A stretch of DNA of 64,000 bases from NCBI GenBank assembly GCA_025060615.1, contig JANXBS010000007.1:1-64000 (forward strand), read 5' to 3'. Every line of letters begins with the position of its first letter. Position 1 is the stretch's first letter. The stretch is from Anaerolineae bacterium. GTDB lineage: Bacteria > Chloroflexota > Anaerolineae > DUEN01. This document shows positions 60,235 to 64,000 of the stretch, in pieces. Below the pieces are notes generated by a model. The model saw only the letters and a list, made by a program, of their open reading frames with translations. It was not told the origin of the DNA and did no database searches. A program made the position numbers and the translations under genes.

Positions 60235-61653
60235 CTAGGCAGTGGAGGTCGCCGCAATACCAGGCTGCAGCAGCCCCGCCTCTTGCGGGTAAGCAGCGGT
60301 CCCATGCTCGGTCACGTCCAGCCCAGCCAGCTCTTCCTCACGCGACACTCGTAGCCCCATGGTCTGCTTGAGCAGCCAGAAGACTAGGAAGCCCGTCACG
60401 AGGCTCCAGATCACCACGACGACCATGCTAATGAGCTGCGCGATGAGCTGGCCTACCTCTCCTACGATCAGCCCGCGAACGCCGCCATAGGTTCCATCAG
60501 CGAAGATGCCCACGGCTAACAGCCCCCACAGGCCGCCAAAGCCGTGCACAGCAATGGCGCCGACCACATCATCCACCTTCAGCGTGCGCTCGACGAAGCC
60601 CAACGCCCAGATCATCACCAGGGCGGCGATGGCGCCGATCACCACTGCAGCCCAGGGAGCGACATAGGCGCAGGGTGCAGTGATGCCTACTAGCCCGGCC
60701 AGGCTGCCGTTGCATGCCAAGGTGAGGTCCAGCCGCCCGGTGCGGAGGAGGCTGTAGTAAATCGCCACCACTGCGCCGGTCGCGCCAGCGAGAAAGGTAT
60801 TGACAGCGATCACAGAGATGCGTAGGTCGGTGGCTGCCAGCGTGGAGCCGGCATTAAATCCAAACCAGCCGAAAAACAGAATGAAGGTGCCTAGGACTAC
60901 GTAAGCTAGGTTGTGTCCGGGAATGGAATTCGGGCTTCCATCCGCGTTGTACTTGCCGATGCGAGGGCCTACCAGGGCGGCGCCAGCAAGGGCGACGAAA
61001 CCGCCAACCGCGTGCACAACGCCCGACCCCGCGAAGTCACGAGCGCCTACGCCGAAAGGCAACGTAGAAAGCCAGCCGCCACCCCAAACCCAATGGCCGT
61101 AAATCGGATAAATGATGGCGGATACCAGGAAGCTGTAAGCCAAGTAGGCCGGGACCTTGGTCCGCTCCGCCAGGGCGCCTGAAACGATAGTAGCCGCAGT
61201 GGCAGCGAAGACCAGTTGGAAGAACCACAGCTCCATCGTGGTGACGTCATAGGCGTCGCCGCTGAGTAGAAACCCTGACAGCCCGATCAGTGGATTCCCG
61301 ATGCCTAGACCTGAGGCGAGGGCAGAGCCGCCGAACATGAAGGCGAAACCGAACGCCCAGAAGGCCAGCCCACCGATCATACAATCCATGAAGTTCTTGG
61401 TGAGCACAGCCACGACGTTCTTAGCTCGAGAGAGCCCCGCCTCCACGAAGGCGAACCCAGCCTGCATGAAGAAGACCAAAAAGCCGGCCATTAAGGTCCA
61501 GGCGAAGTTGACCGCCCGATTCGGGTCGGCCGCCAGGCTGGCTGCTCCCGTCGGATCTGGACCATCGGCGAAGGCTGGGGTTGCCGCTATAAGGAGCATC
61601 CCCAGCCCTAGAACTACGCCTACTCGCCGCAGGATTCGATCATGTCTTGTCAT
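60235..61653 (-). CDS. amtB: Ammonium transporter
   Basis: A 472-residue Amt/MEP/Rh channel with a signal-like first helix (VGVVLGLGMLLIAATPAFA) and eleven further helices. The pore twin-His sites are visible: VVHAVGG (first His) and AIAVHGFGGLWG (second His). Other family blocks are QAGFAFVEAGLSRAKN, GNSLAGLVGITAPCAY-like CNGSLAGLVGITAPCA, and FGWFGFNAGSTLAA. It conducts ammonium into the cell for nitrogen assimilation. ATG 61653 follows GAGGTGAGC; an upstream frame to 61761 lies within the antiporter gene. No glnK gene is adjacent, which is unusual. A short membrane peptide is encoded downstream. Confidence 0.95.
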   Translation of the reverse strand: MTRHDRILRRVGVVLGLGMLLIAATPAFADGPDPTGAASLAADPNRAVNFAWTLMAGFLVFFMQAGFAFVEAGLSRAKNVVAVLTKNFMDCMIGGLAFWAFGFAFMFGGSALASGLGIGNPLIGLSGFLLSGDAYDVTTMELWFFQLVFAATAATIVSGALAERTKVPAYLAYSFLVSAIIYPIYGHWVWGGGWLSTLPFGVGARDFAGSGVVHAVGGFVALAGAALVGPRIGKYNADGSPNSIPGHNLAYVVLGTFILFFGWFGFNAGSTLAATDLRISVIAVNTFLAGATGAVVAIYYSLLRTGRLDLTLACNGSLAGLVGITAPCAYVAPWAAVVIGAIAALVMIWALGFVERTLKVDDVVGAIAVHGFGGLWGLLAVGIFADGTYGGVRGLIVGEVGQLIAQLISMVVVVIWSLVTGFLVFWLLKQTMGLRVSREEELAGLDVTEHGTAAYPQEAGLLQPGIAATSTA

Positions 61654-61688
61654 AAGCTCACCTCTTCCGTTAGGTTTTAAACTTCGTG

Positions 61689-62900
61689 TTAATCTGCTAA
61701 GGCTTCCGCTCCCATGGACAGGACGCCTGTCTCCACGCTCGCATTTCGATCCGATACGCAAACCGCCCTCAGCAGCGGTGGAGTGATTAGCGTCGTCGCC
61801 AGCGTCACGATGATAAGCACCGCGAACAGCGTGCTATCCAGCAGCCCCGCTGAAAGGCCGGCCCCTGCGATTACCAGGGCAACCTCACCACGGGAGACCA
61901 TACCGCATCCGACTTGGAGCGCGGACCTTCGGCTCAGGCCCCCTAGCCAGGCACCGAATCCACAACCGACGACTTTGCTGAAGATCGCCAGCCCAATTAG
62001 CACTATGGTAAGCAGGGGAGCCGCCAGCAATCCAGTAATACGAGCTTGCAATCCCACGTTGATGAAAAAGATCGGGATGAAGAAGGCATAGCCGATCGCG
62101 GCTGTCCCTTGATGAACGATGTGGCTAGTGTTCGAGTACCTGGCTATTAGGAGTCCCAATAGATAAGCGCCGGTGATAGTCGCGACGTGGCCCAATGCTT
62201 CGGCCGCCCAGGCATATATCAGCACCAGCCCCAGCAACACCGCCAAGCTGGCCTCGCGATGATACAAGCGAGGTTCCCAGCGCATCCACAACGGAATGAG
62301 TCGGTTGCCGACCACCCAGGCGATGGGGAAGAACAAGACCATCTTGCCCAGTGTGAGAAGCACCTTTCCCTCACCGATGCTTCCGGCCAGGCTCATTATC
62401 ACCACGAAGGTCAGCACGCCCAACACGTCGTCTATGACCGCTGCTCCCAGGATGGTAGTCCCCTCGCGAGAGCGTAGCTGCCCCAGTTCTCGCAGTGTTT
62501 GCGCCGAGATGCTAACGCTAGTCGCTGTCAGCACTGCGCCCAGGAACAGCGCATGGGACCATGGCAGGCCGAAGGCTATGCCAGCTGCCAATCCTCCCCC
62601 GAGCGGCAGCAACACACCGCCGACGGCCGTTAGAAACGAGGCCTTTCCCACCTGTCGCATCGCGGCCAAGTCGGTCTCAAGTCCGGCCATAAACATCAGC
62701 AGGATTACGCCGATATCGGCCAGCAGTTGCAGGGTCTCGCTCGGATCCAGCCAGCTAAGCAATGAGGGGCCTAGCACCAGGCCCAGCGTCAGCTCACCGA
62801 AGACGGCCGGCAGCCCCAGTGAGCTGCTGAGCTGTGCCGCTGCCTTCGCGCCGAGGAGGATCCCTGCCAGGGGCAGCAGCATGTGAACAGTGGCGTTCAT
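61689..62900 (-). CDS. CPA2 family Na+/H+ or K+/H+ antiporter (Kef/NapA-like)
   Basis: A 403-residue membrane protein with about 12-13 helices. Characteristic segments are LGLPAVFGELTLGLVLGPSL, FMAGLETDLAAMRQVGKASF, the transport-site pair AAVIDDVLGVLTFV (IDD, ~159-161) and GCGMVSRGEVALVIAGAGL. The DD site suggests an electrogenic antiporter like NapA, rather than KefB, and there is no TrkA domain. The long frame begins at GTG 62948 inside a terminator T-tract; ATG 62900, with weak GGCAAG, is a better start. Its leader has an intrinsic terminator, so expression is probably attenuated. It precedes amtB on the same strand by 35 nt. Confidence 0.9.
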   Translation of the reverse strand: MNATVHMLLPLAGILLGAKAAAQLSSSLGLPAVFGELTLGLVLGPSLLSWLDPSETLQLLADIGVILLMFMAGLETDLAAMRQVGKASFLTAVGGVLLPLGGGLAAGIAFGLPWSHALFLGAVLTATSVSISAQTLRELGQLRSREGTTILGAAVIDDVLGVLTFVVIMSLAGSIGEGKVLLTLGKMVLFFPIAWVVGNRLIPLWMRWEPRLYHREASLAVLLGLVLIYAWAAEALGHVATITGAYLLGLLIARYSNTSHIVHQGTAAIGYAFFIPIFFINVGLQARITGLLAAPLLTIVLIGLAIFSKVVGCGFGAWLGGLSRRSALQVGCGMVSRGEVALVIAGAGLSAGLLDSTLFAVLIIVTLATTLITPPLLRAVCVSDRNASVETGVLSMGAEALAD

Positions 62901-62937
62901 CTTGCCAATCCTGTCCCGATGAACTCTTGGATACTTT

Positions 62938-62971
62938 AAAAAAAGCACCCTGCTCTTTAATAGCAGGGTGC
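62938..62971 (-). terminator. Intrinsic terminator inside the antiporter leader (attenuator candidate)
   Basis: On the minus strand GCACCCTGCT (62971-62962) pairs perfectly with AGCAGGGTGC (62954-62945), loop ATTAAAG, followed by TTTTTTT (62944-62938). It lies between the predicted promoter (63008-63037) and the antiporter start at 62900. Just upstream on the transcript AGGGT (62981-62977) can pair with ACCCT of the terminator's first arm, giving a competing antiterminator. Confidence 0.85.
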
Positions 62972-63007
62972 CATACCCTATATACGCCGCCTTTGCCAGA
63001 CGTGCCT

Positions 63008-63037
63008 ATCATAGCCAACTCCAAGGGCTTTAGTCAT
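63008..63037 (-). promoter_or_regulatory. Probable promoter for the antiporter-amtB operon
   Basis: On the minus strand ATGACT (63037-63032) and TATGAT (63013-63008) are separated by 18 nt; both are 4-5 of 6 matches to consensus. Transcription would begin near 63001 and give a ~30-nt segment before the terminator hairpin at 62945-62971. Confidence 0.5.
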
Positions 63038-63105
63038 TGTGCAATTCTCATGAGGTTGTGGTAGGATCGTATGGAAGGTTTATCCAACGGAACGGGGTGA
63101 AATCC

Positions 63106-64000
63106 ATGATGCAGCCTCGATTGACCTTTTTCTGCGAGCTAGAAGCGGATGCGCTACAGAGGTTGTTCGCCGATCCGGCCGTGGTGAATGACTTGGCCGC
63201 GCTGGGAGCCAGCGTCAGCCTGGGCATCCTAGACCTTAGCCCCGAGCGCGCTGCTGTCGTGCAGCGCCTGAATCAGGCTGGCATTTCCGTTATCGCCTGG
63301 CAATTGCTACCCAAGTCGCAAGGGTATTGGTATAATGCAGGAAACGCAGCGCAGGCAGCCGCGCGCTACTTGGCCTTCAGAGCCTGGACCGCTGAACATG
63401 GCCTGCGCTGGGCGGGCATCGGCATTGACATCGAGCTAGACATCCGCGAGGTGCAGCAACTACTGATCAACAAGTGGCATTTGCTCCCCACGATATTGCG
63501 GAGGGCCTTCGACAGCGAGCGGCTACGTCGCGCGCAAGCAGAGTACAGCGCGCTAGTGCAGCAGATGCGCGCTGACGGATATCGTGTGGACAGCTATCTG
63601 CTTCCCTGGGTCCTGGACGAGCGCAAGGCCGGCTCGACGCTGTTACAGCGCATCGGCGGGCTGGTGGATGTCCCAGCCGATCGCGAGGTGCCGATGTTGT
63701 ATAGCAGCTTCATGCGACCGCGCGGCCCCGGCATGCTATGGAGTTACGCCCAGGATGTGCCATCGGTGGGGCTGGGCAGCACAGGCGGGGGGGTCTGCCT
63801 AGAGGGGATGCCGGAGATCCGCCCTTTGGATTGGAACGAGTTTTCCCGTGATCTACGGCTGGCTCGGCGCTGGACTAACGATATCCATGTGTTTAGCTTG
63901 GAAGGGTGCGTACAGCAGGGCTTCTTGGCTAGGCTGAAGGACTTTGACTGGAATCAGCCTATCACTCCGCCGCTGGAGATGGCTGAGCAAGTGGAACGGT
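63106..64000 (+). CDS. Hypothetical protein, TIM-barrel-like (partial, runs off right edge)
   Basis: The first 298 residues of a protein that continues beyond the window. It begins MMQPRLTFFCELEADALQRL. It alternates hydrophobic strands and helices in a TIM-barrel-like way: VSLGILDLS, ISVIAWQLLPK, WAGIGIDIELD, VDSYLLPWVLDERKAG. The IDIELD and WVLDE acidic stretches could be catalytic, recalling glycoside hydrolases of the GH18/GH25 type, but I cannot assign a family. GGGGTGA lies 6 nt upstream of the ATG pair at 63106/63109. The gene is divergent from the antiporter. No signal peptide is seen. Confidence 0.65.
   Translation, partial: MMQPRLTFFCELEADALQRLFADPAVVNDLAALGASVSLGILDLSPERAAVVQRLNQAGISVIAWQLLPKSQGYWYNAGNAAQAAARYLAFRAWTAEHGLRWAGIGIDIELDIREVQQLLINKWHLLPTILRRAFDSERLRRAQAEYSALVQQMRADGYRVDSYLLPWVLDERKAGSTLLQRIGGLVDVPADREVPMLYSSFMRPRGPGMLWSYAQDVPSVGLGSTGGGVCLEGMPEIRPLDWNEFSRDLRLARRWTNDIHVFSLEGCVQQGFLARLKDFDWNQPITPPLEMAEQVER

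Noticed and set aside
1-64000. tRNA, rRNA, tmRNA or CRISPR features
   Set aside because: No GTTCGA-type T-arm with matching acceptor stem and no rRNA core sequence was seen by eye; a covariance scan would be decisive.

Overview
The window is GC-rich chromosomal DNA, most likely from a thermophilic or moderately thermophilic member of the Chloroflexota (Anaerolineae/Thermoflexia-like). This is an inference. It rests on long Thr-Pro linkers in exported proteins, PA14/SH3b/LysM surface proteins, an RNase J, many sigma70-type TTGACA-N17-TATAAT promoters with AGGAGG Shine-Dalgarno sites, and the family mix. No rRNA, tRNA, CRISPR array or intact insertion sequence was found.

Layout. 1-4.7 kb: minus-strand lipid and export genes (MATE, UbiA prenyltransferase, lipid kinase, membrane protein, EamA transporter). 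4.7-12.8 kb: a class II aldolase behind a near-perfect promoter and a folded leader, a four-fold PA14 lipoprotein, a nuclease-like/UvrD-tail protein and a cellulose-synthase-like glycosyltransferase. 13-20.8 kb: bactofilin, subtilase, an ArsR-led operon (zinc-type ArsR, GT2, flippase-like, HD hydrolase), and a NYN-LOTUS-TPR protein. 21-27.5 kb: exported helical-repeat protein, a second ArsR, hydantoinase-type ATPase, a broken PIN toxin with its partner, Fe-S protein, nitroreductase and transposase debris. 27.6-37 kb: CNNM/CorC protein, WecA-type transferase, MBL hydrolase, HEAT protein, PHP phosphoesterase, LysM-Gmad2 protein, HD hydrolase and RNase J, whose leader carries a terminator.

37.3-43.4 kb: a six-gene ABC importer operon with two different ATPases and a small membrane protein, an arrangement like the rhizobial glycerol importer. 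44-49.6 kb: a tightly overlapping operon joining a sulfonate/nitrate-type ABC importer to an AprA/fumarate-reductase-like flavoprotein and a two-cluster ferredoxin. It is headed by a DUF4242 protein and a decayed rhodanese gene. This is the strongest candidate for an undescribed metabolic system here: an imported small anion or organosulfur compound may be reduced or oxidised by a soluble flavoprotein-ferredoxin pair.

50.4-64 kb: panB, a pstB fragment, an HExxH secreted protein with GDD repeats, iron alcohol dehydrogenase, LsrG-like monooxygenase, MESH1-like HD hydrolase, YgfZ, two peptidases, amtB with a previously uncalled 30-residue membrane peptide downstream, a CPA2 antiporter with a second leader terminator, and a partial unknown gene.

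Regulatory themes: two genes (RNase J, CPA2 antiporter) have intrinsic terminators between promoter and start codon. A 60-nt hairpin repeat occurs twice with a compensating base-pair change. Several short gene remnants (rhodanese, pstB, transposase, PIN toxin) mark sites of past gene loss.
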